Below, piece by piece: positions 26,701 through 35,638 of a stretch of DNA of 64,000 nt (position 1 is its first letter; each line of letters begins with the position of its first letter). The position numbers and the translations under genes are program-made. The stretch is from Microbacterium sp. Marseille-Q6648 (GTDB lineage: Bacteria; Actinomycetota; Actinomycetes; Actinomycetales; Microbacteriaceae), in NCBI RefSeq assembly GCF_943181415.1, contig NZ_CALPBZ010000001.1, forward strand, positions 1,178,001 through 1,242,000. The letters are read 5' to 3'. Under the pieces are notes generated by a model. It was given only the letters and a program-made list of their open reading frames with translations. It did no database searches and was not told the DNA's origin.

Positions 26701-26758
26701 GTCAACGTGCTTGCGCTTATCGTCAAGCAGATTGCGCATATTGTCAAGGAGGTTGCGC
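26701..26758. repeat. three 21-bp direct repeats, candidate MarR operator
   Basis: Units GTCAACGTGCTTGCGC (26701), GTCAAGCAGATTGCGC (26722) and GTCAAGGAGGTTGCGC (26743) are spaced by exactly 21 bases, two helical turns. Each has the form GTCAA-N5-TTGCGC, with a CAA/TTG dyad core. On the minus strand each copy presents TTGAC. The last copy overlaps the ribosome site AAGGAGG of the MarR gene. Confidence 0.75.
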
Positions 26759-27223
26759 GTGTTCGAGGACGAGATCACGCGCTTCTCCGAGAGCGCGGCG
26801 GATGACCTCGGGATGCTGCTGATGGATGCCGCGTCGACCGTCGTGGCGGCGACCATCGACCGCCTCTCGGCCGGGGGCCACACCCGTATCCGCCCCGGCC
26901 ACGTGCCGGTTTTCGCCCGCATCGATCCCGAGGGGACGACGATCTCGACCCTCGCCTCCCGAGCCGGCGTGAGCAGACAGGCCATGAGCGTCGTCGTCCG
27001 CGAACTCGAGGAGCACGGGTACGTGCAGACCGCGCCCGACGCGCACGACCGTCGCGCGACCCGCGTGGAGCTGACCGCGCGCGGTGCCGCGCTGTGCCGG
27101 GACGCCACGCGCATCAGCGGCGAGATCGCCGCGGGCGTGGCCGCCGAGCTCGGCCCCGGCCGCGTCGCCGAGCTGCGGGCGACGCTGCGACACCTGACCG
27201 CGGGGACCGCCGCGCCCGCCTGA
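26759..27223 (+). CDS. MarR-family transcriptional regulator
   Basis: 154 residues with a GTG start at 26759, six bases after AAGGAGG. Winged helix: recognition region [20 protein letters not shown] (about 61-80), then [20 protein letters not shown], whose DxRxxR wing is the MarR signature, and [13 protein letters not shown] single cysteine, C113, lies in the dimerisation helix region, so one-cysteine redox sensing is possible but unproven. The operator-like triple repeat overlaps its own translation start, so autoregulation is likely. Confidence 0.88.
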   Translation: MFEDEITRFSESAADDLGMLLMDAASTVVAATIDRLSAGGHTRIRPGHVPVFARIDPEGTTISTLASRAGVSRQAMSVVVRELEEHGYVQTAPDAHDRRATRVELTARGAALCRDATRISGEIAAGVAAELGPGRVAELRATLRHLTAGTAAPA

Positions 27224-27248
27224 TCGCACAGCGCCGCCTGCCGCATCC

Positions 27249-27266
27249 GTTCACACTCCGGTCACG
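27249..27266 (+). promoter_or_regulatory. Pho box upstream of ppk
   Basis: GTTCACA-CTCC-GGTCACG: two 7-base units in 11-base register, matching GTTCACC at 6 of 7 and 5 of 7. The downstream TGCAATGA could be an extended -10 that would start the mRNA at or next to the ppk ATG (27288). Confidence 0.6.
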
Positions 27267-27287
27267 ACTGCCTGCAATGATGTGGGG

Positions 27288-29453
27288 ATGATCGAACACG
27301 ACGTGCTCGACGCCGGCCTCGGCGATGCGGACGATGACGACTTCGAGTTCGACGAGCCCGTCGACGCCCAGCTGCCCGACCATCGTTATCTGGACCGCGA
27401 GCTCAGCTGGCTGGCGTTCAACCAGCGCGTTCTGGAGCTCGCGGAGGACCCCGCCCAGCCGGCGCTCGAGCGCGCCAACTTCCTGGCGATCTTCGCGAGC
27501 AACCTGGACGAGTTCTTCATGGTGCGCGTGGCGGGCCTCAAGCGCCGCATCGTCACCGGCCTCGCTATTCCCACCAATGTCGGCCGGGCGCCGCAGGAGG
27601 TGCTGTCGGACATCTCCGAGGACGCCCACCAGCTGCAGGTGCGTCACGCAGCCGCGTGGACGAGCCTCGTCCGCCCCGCCATGGCGGATGCCGGGATCGT
27701 GGTCGTGCGCTGGGACGACCTCGACGACAACGAGCGATCGAAGCTGTACGACTACTTCCAGACGCAGGTGTTCCCCGTCCTCATGCCGCTCGCGGTGGAC
27801 CCGGCCCACCCGTTCCCCTACATCTCGGGGCTGTCGCTGAACCTCGCCATCCGCATCCGCAACGCCCGCACCGGCCGGCAGGAGTTCGCGCGCCTGAAGG
27901 TTCCGCCGATGCTGCCGCGCTTCGTGGAGGTGGTCCGCGGCGAATCCGGCGTCCGCTACCTTCCGCTCGAGGACCTCATCTCCAACAATCTCGAAGACCT
28001 CTTCCCCGGCATGGAGATCCTCGACCATCACGCCTTCCGCCTCACCCGCAACGAGGACGTCGTCATCGAGGAGGACGAGACGGAGAACCTCATCCAGGCG
28101 CTCGAGGCTGAGCTGCTTCGGCGCCGGTTCGGCCCGCCGATCCGGCTCGAGGTCACCGAGGACATGGACGACGTCACCCTCGACCTGCTCATCAGCGAGC
28201 TCGACATCACCGCCCAGGAGGTCTACCGCCTGCCCGGCCCGCTGGATCTGCGCGGGCTCTTCGACCTCTCGCGCATCGAGCGGCCCGACCTGCACTACAA
28301 GCCGCACGTTCCCACGACCGCGCTGGCCTTCCAGCCGGGCGACAACAACGAGCGGGGCGACATCTTCGCGTCGATCCGCAAGGCCGATGTGCTCGTGCAC
28401 CACCCGTACGAGTCGTTCGCGACGAGCGTGCAGGCCTTCCTCGAACAGGCAGCCAAGGACCCCCACGTCCTGGCCATCAAGCAGACCCTTTACCGCACCT
28501 CGGGTGACAGCCCCATCGTGCAGGCGCTCATCGACGCCGCCGAGTCCGGCAAGCAGGTGCTCGCCCTGGTCGAGGTCAAAGCCCGGTTCGACGAAGCCGC
28601 GAACATCGTGTGGGCGCGCAAGCTCGAGAAGGCGGGTGTCCACGTCGTCTACGGCCTGGTCGGGCTGAAGACCCACTGCAAGCTGGCCCTCGTCATCCGC
28701 GAGGAGGAAGGGGTCCTGCGGCACTACAGCCACGTCGGCACGGGCAACTACAACCCCAAGACGTCCCGCATCTACGAGGACTTCGGTCTGTTCACCGTGG
28801 ACGACCAGGTCGGCCGCGACCTCACCCGGCTGTTCAACGAGCTGAGCGGCTACGCGATCGAGAAGAAGTTCAAGCGTCTCCTCGTGGCGCCCCTTCACCT
28901 GCGGAAGGGTCTGCTGCGCCTCATCGACAAGGAGCGCCGCAACGCCCAGGCGGGCAAGCCCGCCCACATCCGCATCAAGGTCAACTCGATGGTGGACGAG
29001 CAGATCATCGACGCCCTCTACCGCGCGAGCCAGGCCGGCGTCCCGGTCGACGTGTGGGTGCGCGGGATCTGCGCCCTCAAGCCGGGAGTTCCCGGGATGA
29101 GCGAGACGATCACCGTGCGCTCCATCCTCGGCCGGTACCTCGAGCACTCCCGCATCTTCGCCTTCGCCGGCGACGGCGACCCGCAGGTGTACATCGGCAG
29201 CGCCGACATGATGCACCGCAACCTCGATCGCCGCGTCGAGGCGCTGGTGCGCGTGGTCGATCCCGCCCACCAGCGGGAACTCATCAGCCTGTTCGACGTC
29301 GCGATGAGCGCCGAGACGAGTTCGTGGCACCTCGGCCCCGAGGGCGACTGGGTGCGCCACCACGTCGGCGAGGACGGCAAGCCGCTGACCGACCTGCAGG
29401 ATCGGACGATGTCGCAGGTGCAGCGGCGCCGGCGGGTTCGGGCGGTGCGATGA
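27288..29453 (+). CDS. ppk1: polyphosphate kinase 1
   Basis: 721 residues from the ATG at 27288. Builds polyphosphate from ATP. N-domain [21 protein letters not shown]-domain, then the phospholipase-D-like core: catalytic H463 in [16 protein letters not shown] and the loop [20 protein letters not shown]; later [16 protein letters not shown] and [17 protein letters not shown]. Normal length for the family. No Shine-Dalgarno at good spacing, and a -10-like element suggests a leaderless mRNA. The stop overlaps the next ATG (ATGA). A Pho box upstream ties it to phosphate starvation. Confidence 0.96.
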   Translation: MIEHDVLDAGLGDADDDDFEFDEPVDAQLPDHRYLDRELSWLAFNQRVLELAEDPAQPALERANFLAIFASNLDEFFMVRVAGLKRRIVTGLAIPTNVGRAPQEVLSDISEDAHQLQVRHAAAWTSLVRPAMADAGIVVVRWDDLDDNERSKLYDYFQTQVFPVLMPLAVDPAHPFPYISGLSLNLAIRIRNARTGRQEFARLKVPPMLPRFVEVVRGESGVRYLPLEDLISNNLEDLFPGMEILDHHAFRLTRNEDVVIEEDETENLIQALEAELLRRRFGPPIRLEVTEDMDDVTLDLLISELDITAQEVYRLPGPLDLRGLFDLSRIERPDLHYKPHVPTTALAFQPGDNNERGDIFASIRKADVLVHHPYESFATSVQAFLEQAAKDPHVLAIKQTLYRTSGDSPIVQALIDAAESGKQVLALVEVKARFDEAANIVWARKLEKAGVHVVYGLVGLKTHCKLALVIREEEGVLRHYSHVGTGNYNPKTSRIYEDFGLFTVDDQVGRDLTRLFNELSGYAIEKKFKRLLVAPLHLRKGLLRLIDKERRNAQAGKPAHIRIKVNSMVDEQIIDALYRASQAGVPVDVWVRGICALKPGVPGMSETITVRSILGRYLEHSRIFAFAGDGDPQVYIGSADMMHRNLDRRVEALVRVVDPAHQRELISLFDVAMSAETSSWHLGPEGDWVRHHVGEDGKPLTDLQDRTMSQVQRRRRVRAVR

Positions 29454-30388
29454 CGGACACCGCCGTCTACGCTGCCGGCGGGGTCGTGTGGCGCATGGTC
29501 GATGCCAAGCTGCACGTGCTGATGATCCATCGCACGCGCTACCGCGACGTCACGCTGCCCAAAGGCAAGGTCGACCCGGGTGAGATGCTCGCCGAGACCG
29601 CGGTGCGTGAGATCCGCGAAGAGACCGGCATCCGGGTCGCGCTGGGCGTGCCCGTCGGGATCTCGAAGTACCGCCTGCCGAGCAAGCGCACCAAGATCGT
29701 GCACTACTGGGCGGCGGAGGCCACCGAAGCCGCCATCCGCGCCTCGGCATTCGTTCCGAACAAAGAGATCGCGGCCCTGGAGTGGGCCACACCGAAGAAG
29801 GCGCTGAAGCGCCTCAGCTACCCGGTCGACATCGAGATCCTCGAGAACTTCCTGAAGCTCGTCGACGAAGGCATCCTCGGCACCTTCCCGCTCATCGTGC
29901 TGCGGCACGGGAAGGCTGTGGACCGCGAGAACTGGGAGGGCGCCGACACCGACCGCCCGCTCACCTCACGCGGCCGCAAGCAGGCGAACGCGGTCGTCGG
30001 CCCGCTGCTGGCCTTCGGCGCGCGCAAGATCATCTCCAGCCCCGCCGTCCGCTGCGTGAAGACGGTGAAGCCGCTCGCGGCCTCGCTCGCCCGCTCCATC
30101 GACAAATCGCCGCTCATCAGCCAGGACGCGTGGGAGGAGGGCCGCTCGGATCCGCGCACCGTCATCGGCCAGCGGGTCCGCGCCCGCAAGGCCGTCGTGC
30201 TGTGCAGCCACGGTCCGGTGCTGCCGGACATCCTGAGCGAGCTCGCACTTGCCACCGGCACCCTGCGCGGCTCCTACCTCGGAAGCGCCTCGGCGCTGGA
30301 GACCGGGGCGTTCTCGGTGGCGCACCTGTCCGTGGACAATCCGGGGTCGGGCATCGTGGCGATCGAGACCCACATCCCGAAGGTGTGA
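29450..30388 (+). CDS. Nudix hydrolase / histidine phosphatase fusion (MutT1-like)
   Basis: 312 residues. The N-terminal Nudix domain has the full box ([20 protein letters not shown] then TG, about residues 42-63) after [20 protein letters not shown]-terminal histidine-phosphatase-like domain starts at [15 protein letters not shown] and includes [11 protein letters not shown] and [12 protein letters not shown]. This architecture is that of mycobacterial MutT1, which removes 8-oxo-GTP/dGTP and dinucleoside polyphosphates. Coupled to ppk1 by a 4-base overlap, which suggests a role in nucleotide or polyphosphate housekeeping. Confidence 0.9.
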   Translation: MTDTAVYAAGGVVWRMVDAKLHVLMIHRTRYRDVTLPKGKVDPGEMLAETAVREIREETGIRVALGVPVGISKYRLPSKRTKIVHYWAAEATEAAIRASAFVPNKEIAALEWATPKKALKRLSYPVDIEILENFLKLVDEGILGTFPLIVLRHGKAVDRENWEGADTDRPLTSRGRKQANAVVGPLLAFGARKIISSPAVRCVKTVKPLAASLARSIDKSPLISQDAWEEGRSDPRTVIGQRVRARKAVVLCSHGPVLPDILSELALATGTLRGSYLGSASALETGAFSVAHLSVDNPGSGIVAIETHIPKV

Positions 30389-30400
30389 TCGATCGGGCTC

Positions 30401-30418
30401 GTTCACCTTCCGTTCACC
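30401..30418 (+). promoter_or_regulatory. perfect Pho box upstream of pstS
   Basis: GTTCACC-TTCC-GTTCACC: two exact 7-base direct repeats in 11-base register, the consensus of PhoP/RegX3-type boxes in actinobacteria. TAAGAG at 30436-30441, about 17 bases on, fits a -10. Confidence 0.85.
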
Positions 30419-30532
30419 ATTCCAGCGCAGTCTCTTAAGAGTCCCCACCTACCGTCAGTGCGTGCCCTGCACCGGGGCCATCACCCGAAGCCCTCCCGGG
30501 CCTCTTTCCCTGACACGTGAAGGATTCACACA

Positions 30533-31639
30533 GTGAAGATCTCCCGCATCGCCCAGCTGGGCGCTGTCGCCGCCGTCGCGGCCCTCTCCCTCACCGCCTG
30601 CGCGGCGAACGAAACCACGCCCGGAGCCGAGCCCACCGAGGGCGGCTCCGAGTCCACCCTCGCGGGGGAGCTCGTCGGCGCCGGCTCGTCCGCGCAGGAA
30701 GTCGCCGTCCAGGCCTGGTCGGCCGGATTCCAGACGGCCAACCCCGACGTGACCGTCAGCTACGACCCCGCCGGCTCCGGCGCGGGCCGTGAGTCCTTCC
30801 AGGCCGGCGCCGTCGCGTTCGCCGGGTCCGACCGCGCCTTCACGGCAGAGGAGATCGAGGCGGGCCCCTTCGGCGCGTGCGTCGAGGGCACCGGCATCAT
30901 CGAGATCCCGTCCTACATCTCCCCCATCGCCGTCATCTTCAACGTCGAGGGCATCGAGACGCTCAACCTCGACGCCGCGACCATCGCGAGCATCTTCGCC
31001 GGTGACATCACCAACTGGAACGACGAGGCGATCGCGGCCACGAACGAGGGCGTCGAGCTGCCCGACCTCGAGATCACCCCGGTCCACCGCGCGGACGACT
31101 CGGGCACCACCGAGAACTTCACGGACTACCTGTACCAGGCCGCTCCCGAGGCGTGGGAGTGGGAGGCCGACGGCGTGTGGCCGATCGAGTCCGGTGAGGC
31201 CGCTCAGGGCACCTCCGGCGTCGTCGCGGCGGTCGAGGGCGGCAACGGCACCGTCGGCTACGCCGACGCGTCGCGCGCCGAGGGCTTCGGCACCGTCGCG
31301 GTTCAGGTCGGCGAGGAGTTCGTCAGCTTCACCCCCGAGGCCGCTGCGGCGATCGTCGACGCGTCGCCGCGCGAGGAGGGCCGCACCGACGGCGACCTCG
31401 CCATCGCGCTGGACCGCACGCCGGACTCGGCCGCCTACCCCGTCGTGCTCGTGAGCTACATGCTCGCGTGCGAGGAGTACGCCGACCCCGCCTCGGCCGC
31501 GCTGGCAAAGGGCTTCCTCGAGTACGTCATCAGCCCCGAGGGCCAGGATGCCGCGGCAGAGGCCGCCGGCAGCGCGCCGATCTCGGACACGCAGCGTGAG
31601 AACATGCAGGCCGCGCTGGACCTGATCGTCACCGAGTGA
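30533..31639 (+). CDS. pstS: phosphate ABC transporter substrate-binding lipoprotein PstS
   Basis: 368 residues with a GTG start; GTGAAGGA at 30517-30524. Signal peptide with lipobox LTAC (C23), so the mature protein is lipid-anchored outside the membrane. Phosphate-binding loops: LVGAGSSAQEVAVQAW, SYDPAGSGAGRESF, VAFAGSDRAFT and HRADDSGTTENFTDYL. First gene of pstSCAB, controlled by the Pho box at 30401. A long hairpin follows, which probably keeps PstS levels above those of the permease. Confidence 0.95.
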   Translation: MKISRIAQLGAVAAVAALSLTACAANETTPGAEPTEGGSESTLAGELVGAGSSAQEVAVQAWSAGFQTANPDVTVSYDPAGSGAGRESFQAGAVAFAGSDRAFTAEEIEAGPFGACVEGTGIIEIPSYISPIAVIFNVEGIETLNLDAATIASIFAGDITNWNDEAIAATNEGVELPDLEITPVHRADDSGTTENFTDYLYQAAPEAWEWEADGVWPIESGEAAQGTSGVVAAVEGGNGTVGYADASRAEGFGTVAVQVGEEFVSFTPEAAAAIVDASPREEGRTDGDLAIALDRTPDSAAYPVVLVSYMLACEEYADPASAALAKGFLEYVISPEGQDAAAEAAGSAPISDTQRENMQAALDLIVTE

Positions 31640-31644
31640 CATCC

Positions 31645-31683
31645 TGATGCCCGGCTCCGCGTGACCCGCGGGGCCGGGCATCA
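31645..31683 (+). promoter_or_regulatory. 17-bp intercistronic hairpin, pstS-pstC
   Basis: TGATGCCCGGCTCCGCG (31645-31661) pairs with 31667-31683 around the loop TGACC; one T-G pair. No U-run follows, so it is more likely a 3'-end stabiliser or partial attenuator than a full terminator. Confidence 0.75.
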
Positions 31684-31713
31684 CCCCTGTCCCCCCACGA
31701 ACAAACGGACGTC

Positions 31714-32658
31714 ATGACAACGACCACCGCCCCGGCCGCCCCGAAGGCCAAGACGCGCCCCGGAGACCGATGGTTCTCGGGGACCGCGCTGTTCGCAGGG
31801 TCGATGATCCTCGTCACCCTCGCGGCCGTCGCCCTCTTCCTCATCGTGCAGTCCGTACCCGGGCTGCTGGCCACCAGCGAGACCGCCTCGGTGCTCTCGG
31901 GCAACTTCTGGGAGTACGTCTGGCCGCTCGCCTTCGGCACCGTGTGGGCGTCGCTGCTGGCACTTCTGATGGCGGTCCCCCTGTCGGTCGCGGTGGCCCT
32001 GTTCATCTCCCATTACGCGCCGCGACGGCTGTCGCAGACGCTCGGCTACATCGTCGACCTGCTCGCCGCCGTGCCGTCGGTCGTCTTCGGCCTGTGGGGC
32101 ATCCTCGTCCTGGCGCCCGCCGTCCAGCCCGTCTACGCATGGCTCAATCAGAACGCAGGGTGGTTCCCGCTGTTCGGCGGCTCGGTCTCGGGCACCGGAC
32201 GCACCATCTTCACCGCCGCCATCGTGCTGGCCGTCATGGTGACGCCGATCATCACCGCCATCTGCCGCGAGATCTTCCTGCAGACCCCCGTCCTCCACGA
32301 AGAGGCCGCGCTCGCCCTCGGCGCCACCCGCTGGGAGATGATCCGCATGGCGGTCTTCCCGTTCGGTCGCAGCGGCATCATCTCGGCCTCGATGCTCGGA
32401 CTCGGCCGCGCCCTCGGCGAGACCATGGCAGTGGCCATGGTCCTCTCCATCGCCAACGTGGTGTCGTTCCGCCTGTTCACGTCCGAGAACCCCGGCACGA
32501 TCCCGGCGAACATCGCCCTCACCTTCCCCGAGGCATACGGCACGAACATCAACGTGCTCATCGCCACGGGCCTCATCCTCTTCGTCGTCACCTTCGCGGT
32601 GAACGCGCTGGCGCGCTGGGTCGTCAGCCGCCGCAAGGAATTCTCGGGAGCGAACTGA
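31714..32658 (+). CDS. pstC: phosphate ABC transporter permease PstC
   Basis: 314 residues and six membrane segments. The binding-protein-dependent permease signature (EAA loop) is visible as EEAALALGATRWEMIRMAVF, and YIVDLLAAVPSVVFGLWGI is typical of PstC/PstA. Together with PstA it forms the channel for phosphate. One base separates its stop from the pstA ATG. Confidence 0.95.
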   Translation: MTTTTAPAAPKAKTRPGDRWFSGTALFAGSMILVTLAAVALFLIVQSVPGLLATSETASVLSGNFWEYVWPLAFGTVWASLLALLMAVPLSVAVALFISHYAPRRLSQTLGYIVDLLAAVPSVVFGLWGILVLAPAVQPVYAWLNQNAGWFPLFGGSVSGTGRTIFTAAIVLAVMVTPIITAICREIFLQTPVLHEEAALALGATRWEMIRMAVFPFGRSGIISASMLGLGRALGETMAVAMVLSIANVVSFRLFTSENPGTIPANIALTFPEAYGTNINVLIATGLILFVVTFAVNALARWVVSRRKEFSGAN

Positions 32659-32659
32659 C

Positions 32660-33763
32660 ATGACCGCCACCATCGCTCCCCCTCAGACGCCCCGCACGAT
32701 CGAGCGCGAAGCCACCAGCCTCACCAACGGCCGCCTCGCGGCCTGGGTCCCGTGGGCCATCCTCGCCGCCGCCGCCGGCATCAGCGCGATCATCTTCGCC
32801 GTTCCCGCCATCGCGGGTGCCGCCGACTTCAACGTCGCCGGATTTGCCGTCGTCACGGCCCTGCTCTATCTCGCTCTCGTCACGCTCGTCTCGACGCTGG
32901 TCGAGGGCCGCCGCAAAGCCGTCGACCGCCTGGTGACCGGTGTGGTCACGACCGCCTTCCTCATCGCCATGGTGCCGCTCGTATCGGTCGGCTGGACCGT
33001 GATCGTCAACGGCGTGGCCGGGATCTCCGCGGACTTCTTCTCGATGTCGATGCGCAACGTCGTCGGCGAGGGCGGCGGCGCATTGCACGCCATCATCGGC
33101 ACCCTGCTCATCACGCTCGCCGCCGCTGTCATCTCGATCCCGATCGGCATCTTCACCGCGATCTACCTCATCGAGTACGGCGAGGGCAAGCGTCTGGCAC
33201 GCGGCATCACGTTCCTCGTGGACGTCATGACCGGCATCCCCTCGATCGTCGCCGGTCTGTTCGCCTATGCCCTCTTCGTGCTGTTCTTCGGCCCCGGCAT
33301 CCGCATCGGCATCATGGGATCGGTGGCGCTCGCCGTCCTGATGATCCCGGTCGTGGTGCGCTCCACCGAGGAGATGCTGCGCCTCGTGCCCAACGAGCTG
33401 CGCGAGGCCTCGTACGCGCTGGGCGTTCCGAAGTGGCTCACGATCGTGAAGGTCGTGCTGCCGACGGCCATCGCGGGCATCACCACCGGCGTCATGCTCT
33501 CGATCGCCCGCGTCATCGGCGAGACGGCACCGCTGCTCATCACGGCCGGCTTCACCACGAGCATGAACTACAACCTGTTCGAGGGCCGCATGATGACCCT
33601 GCCGGTGTTCGCGTACACCCAGTTCATGAACCAGGGCATCCCCGCCCAGGCGTTCATCGACCGGGCGTGGGCGGCTGCTCTCACGCTGATCGTGATCGTC
33701 ATGACCCTCAACCTGGTCGCCCGCCTCGTGGCCAAGATCTTCTCCCCCAAGCTCGGCCGCTGA
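32660..33763 (+). CDS. pstA: phosphate ABC transporter permease PstA
   Basis: 367 residues, longer than the ~300 of the E. coli protein because of an N-terminal part with extra hydrophobic segments (residues ~20-115). Core: [20 protein letters not shown], and the EAA loop [20 protein letters not shown]. Forms the translocation pore with PstC. Confidence 0.94.
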   Translation: MTATIAPPQTPRTIEREATSLTNGRLAAWVPWAILAAAAGISAIIFAVPAIAGAADFNVAGFAVVTALLYLALVTLVSTLVEGRRKAVDRLVTGVVTTAFLIAMVPLVSVGWTVIVNGVAGISADFFSMSMRNVVGEGGGALHAIIGTLLITLAAAVISIPIGIFTAIYLIEYGEGKRLARGITFLVDVMTGIPSIVAGLFAYALFVLFFGPGIRIGIMGSVALAVLMIPVVVRSTEEMLRLVPNELREASYALGVPKWLTIVKVVLPTAIAGITTGVMLSIARVIGETAPLLITAGFTTSMNYNLFEGRMMTLPVFAYTQFMNQGIPAQAFIDRAWAAALTLIVIVMTLNLVARLVAKIFSPKLGR

Positions 33764-33794
33764 GCGGTCCCACCCGAAATCCCAGAGGAACGAC

Positions 33795-34574
33795 GTGTCC
33801 AAAAGCATCGAAGTCAACGACCTGAACGTCTACTACGGCGATTTCCTGGCCGTGGAGGGCGTCTCGCTCGACATCGAGCCGCGCAGCGTGACGGCCTTCA
33901 TCGGCCCGTCCGGCTGCGGCAAGTCCACCTTCCTGCGCACCCTCAACCGCATGCACGAGGTCATCCCGGGCGCACGTGTCGAGGGCGAGGTGCTCCTGGA
34001 CGGAGACAACCTCTACGCCAGCAACGTCGACCCCGTCCTGGTGCGTCGCCAGATCGGCATGGTCTTCCAGCGCCCGAACCCGTTCCCCACCATGTCGATC
34101 AAGGAGAACGTGCTGGCGGGCGTGAAGCTCAACAACAAGAAGATCTCCAAGTCCGACGCCGACGACCTCGTCGAGACGTCGCTCAAGGGCGCCAACCTCT
34201 GGAACGAGGTCAAGGACCGTCTCGACAAGCCCGGTTCCGGGCTCTCGGGCGGCCAGCAGCAGCGTCTGTGCATCGCGCGGGCGATCGCCGTCTCGCCCGA
34301 GGTGATCCTGATGGACGAGCCCTGCTCGGCGCTCGACCCCATCTCGACCTACGCGATCGAAGAGCTGATCGGCGAGCTGAAGAAGGACTACACCGTCGTC
34401 ATCGTCACGCACAACATGCAGCAGGCCTCGCGCGTGTCCGACAGGACGGCGTTCTTCAACATCGCCGGCACCGGCAAGCCCGGCAAGCTCATCGAGTACG
34501 ACGACACCAAGACGATCTTCACGACGCCGTCGGTGCAGGCCACCGAGGACTACGTCTCCGGTCGCTTCGGGTAG
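33795..34574 (+). CDS. pstB: phosphate ABC transporter ATPase PstB
   Basis: 259 residues with a GTG start; AGAGGAAC lies upstream. Walker [14 protein letters not shown]-loop [17 protein letters not shown] (the NPF motif marks PstB), signature [16 protein letters not shown], Walker [18 protein letters not shown]-loop [15 protein letters not shown]. Last gene of pstSCAB. PhoU, usually the next gene in other bacteria, is instead beside senX3-regX3. Confidence 0.96.
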   Translation: MSKSIEVNDLNVYYGDFLAVEGVSLDIEPRSVTAFIGPSGCGKSTFLRTLNRMHEVIPGARVEGEVLLDGDNLYASNVDPVLVRRQIGMVFQRPNPFPTMSIKENVLAGVKLNNKKISKSDADDLVETSLKGANLWNEVKDRLDKPGSGLSGGQQQRLCIARAIAVSPEVILMDEPCSALDPISTYAIEELIGELKKDYTVVIVTHNMQQASRVSDRTAFFNIAGTGKPGKLIEYDDTKTIFTTPSVQATEDYVSGRFG

Positions 34575-34599
34575 TCCACGCGGCGGTCAGCGGCGGGGC

Positions 34600-35499
34600 T
34601 CAGTCCCGTGGGCTCAGCAGGTACTCGTTGATCGATCGGGTGAGCTCGCCGTCGACAGGCATCGGAGAGCCGTCGATCGCCGTCACCGGCACCGCCAGGC
34701 GCACGCTCGACACGAGCCAGGCGGCATCCGCCTGCGACAGCGCGGATGCCGGCAGCGTCGCGTAGGCGGTCTCGAAGCCGCGGCGCGCGAGCTCTTCGAA
34801 CACGCTCATCTGCGTCGTGCCGTGGAGGATGCCGGCGCCCGGCGCAGGGGTGACGTAGCGGCCGTCGATGCGCAGGATGAGCGACGAGGTCGGCCCCTCG
34901 AGCAGCACACCGTCGGACGAGACGAAGAGCGCGTCGTCCGCACCCCGACGCTTCGCCTCGCGGATCGCCGCCATGTTCACCGCGTACGACAGCGTCTTGG
35001 CACCCAGCAGCAGCCACGGCGCGCGTTCCGGTGCTCCGCTGTCCAGCCCCCGGTCGAGGGTGGCCACGCGGACGCCGTCGCGTCGTACCGTGCGGAAATC
35101 CGGAGCCGACGCGACGGTGATCCACGCGGTCGGCGCGGGACCGTGCTCGACGCCGCGGCTCAGGATCAGCTTCATGACCGACTCGCCCTCCGGCGCCTCG
35201 GTGGCGGCGGCGACGACGGCCTGCCGCCACTGCTCGCGGTGCGGGACGGGCAGGTCGCACAGTCTCGCCGAATGGATCAGACGGTCCAGGTGCGCACCGA
35301 CCTCTTGCGGGTGCCCGTCGACCACGCCGATCGACTCGAAGATGCCGTCGCCGCGCTGTGTACTCAGTTCGCCGACGCTCAGGGCGGGAGCCTGCGGGTC
35401 GATGGGGGTGAAGGTGTCGGTGAAGTCGGCCCCGGGTCCGTCGGCGGGCCGGTCGTCCGCGGCGACGGGATCGATCACGAGGGCGTGGCGCCAGGTCAT
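34600..35499 (-). CDS. class IV aminotransferase (PabC/BCAT-like)
   Basis: 299 residues. Fold-type IV PLP enzyme: LSTQRGDGIFESIGVVDG, PLP lysine in LLGAKTLSYAVNMAAIREAK, then DDALFVSSDGVLLEGPTSSL and the phosphate-binding GAGILHGTTQMSV. Candidates are 4-amino-4-deoxychorismate lyase (folate) or a branched-chain/D-amino-acid aminotransferase; motifs alone do not decide, and the ~25-residue N-terminal extension fits the PabC-like proteins of actinobacteria. Its ATG overlaps the stop of a possible 26-codon ORF on the same strand (35496-35576). Confidence 0.87.
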   Translation of the reverse strand: MTWRHALVIDPVAADDRPADGPGADFTDTFTPIDPQAPALSVGELSTQRGDGIFESIGVVDGHPQEVGAHLDRLIHSARLCDLPVPHREQWRQAVVAAATEAPEGESVMKLILSRGVEHGPAPTAWITVASAPDFRTVRRDGVRVATLDRGLDSGAPERAPWLLLGAKTLSYAVNMAAIREAKRRGADDALFVSSDGVLLEGPTSSLILRIDGRYVTPAPGAGILHGTTQMSVFEELARRGFETAYATLPASALSQADAAWLVSSVRLAVPVTAIDGSPMPVDGELTRSINEYLLSPRD

Positions 35500-35548
35500 G
35501 CTGAGAGCCTAGGGGAATGCCCGCGCCGGTCTCGGTTAGACTTGTTCA

Positions 35549-35626
35549 GCCGGGCCGCAGTAACCCCGGGCTCCATCTTCTGCCGCCGCGAGCGGCCTCG
35601 CGCCGAGAGGCGTTCTGCGGCCCGGC
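35549..35626 (+). ncRNA. candidate structured RNA, 78 nt
   Basis: GCCGGGCCGCAG at 35549-35560 is the exact complement of CTGCGGCCCGGC at 35615-35626, which closes a 54-base interior that contains a further hairpin (CGCGAG-CGGC-CTCGCG). A TAGACT hexamer at 35537-35542 would place the start exactly at 35549. The 3' stem is followed by ACTTCTCT. It matches no actinobacterial RNA family I know. Alternatives: a long leader hairpin for the aminotransferase on the minus strand, or an unusual terminator for the gene that ends at 35639. Confidence 0.4.
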
Positions 35627-35638
35627 ACTTCTCTGCCC

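Noticed and set aside
26701-26758. Triple 21-bp repeat considered as a CRISPR or iteron origin
   Set aside because: Units are adjacent without spacers and only three; there is no cas or rep gene, and the place between divergent genes with a MarR gene fits an operator.
27114-29363. 749-codon minus-strand frame opposite ppk
   Set aside because: Same antisense effect of third-position GC; no ribosome site and no recognisable motif.
35549-35626. Structured element considered as SRP (4.5S) RNA or a tRNA-like gene
   Set aside because: It lacks the GGAAG/AGCA apical motif of SRP RNA and the T-arm GTTC of tRNA.
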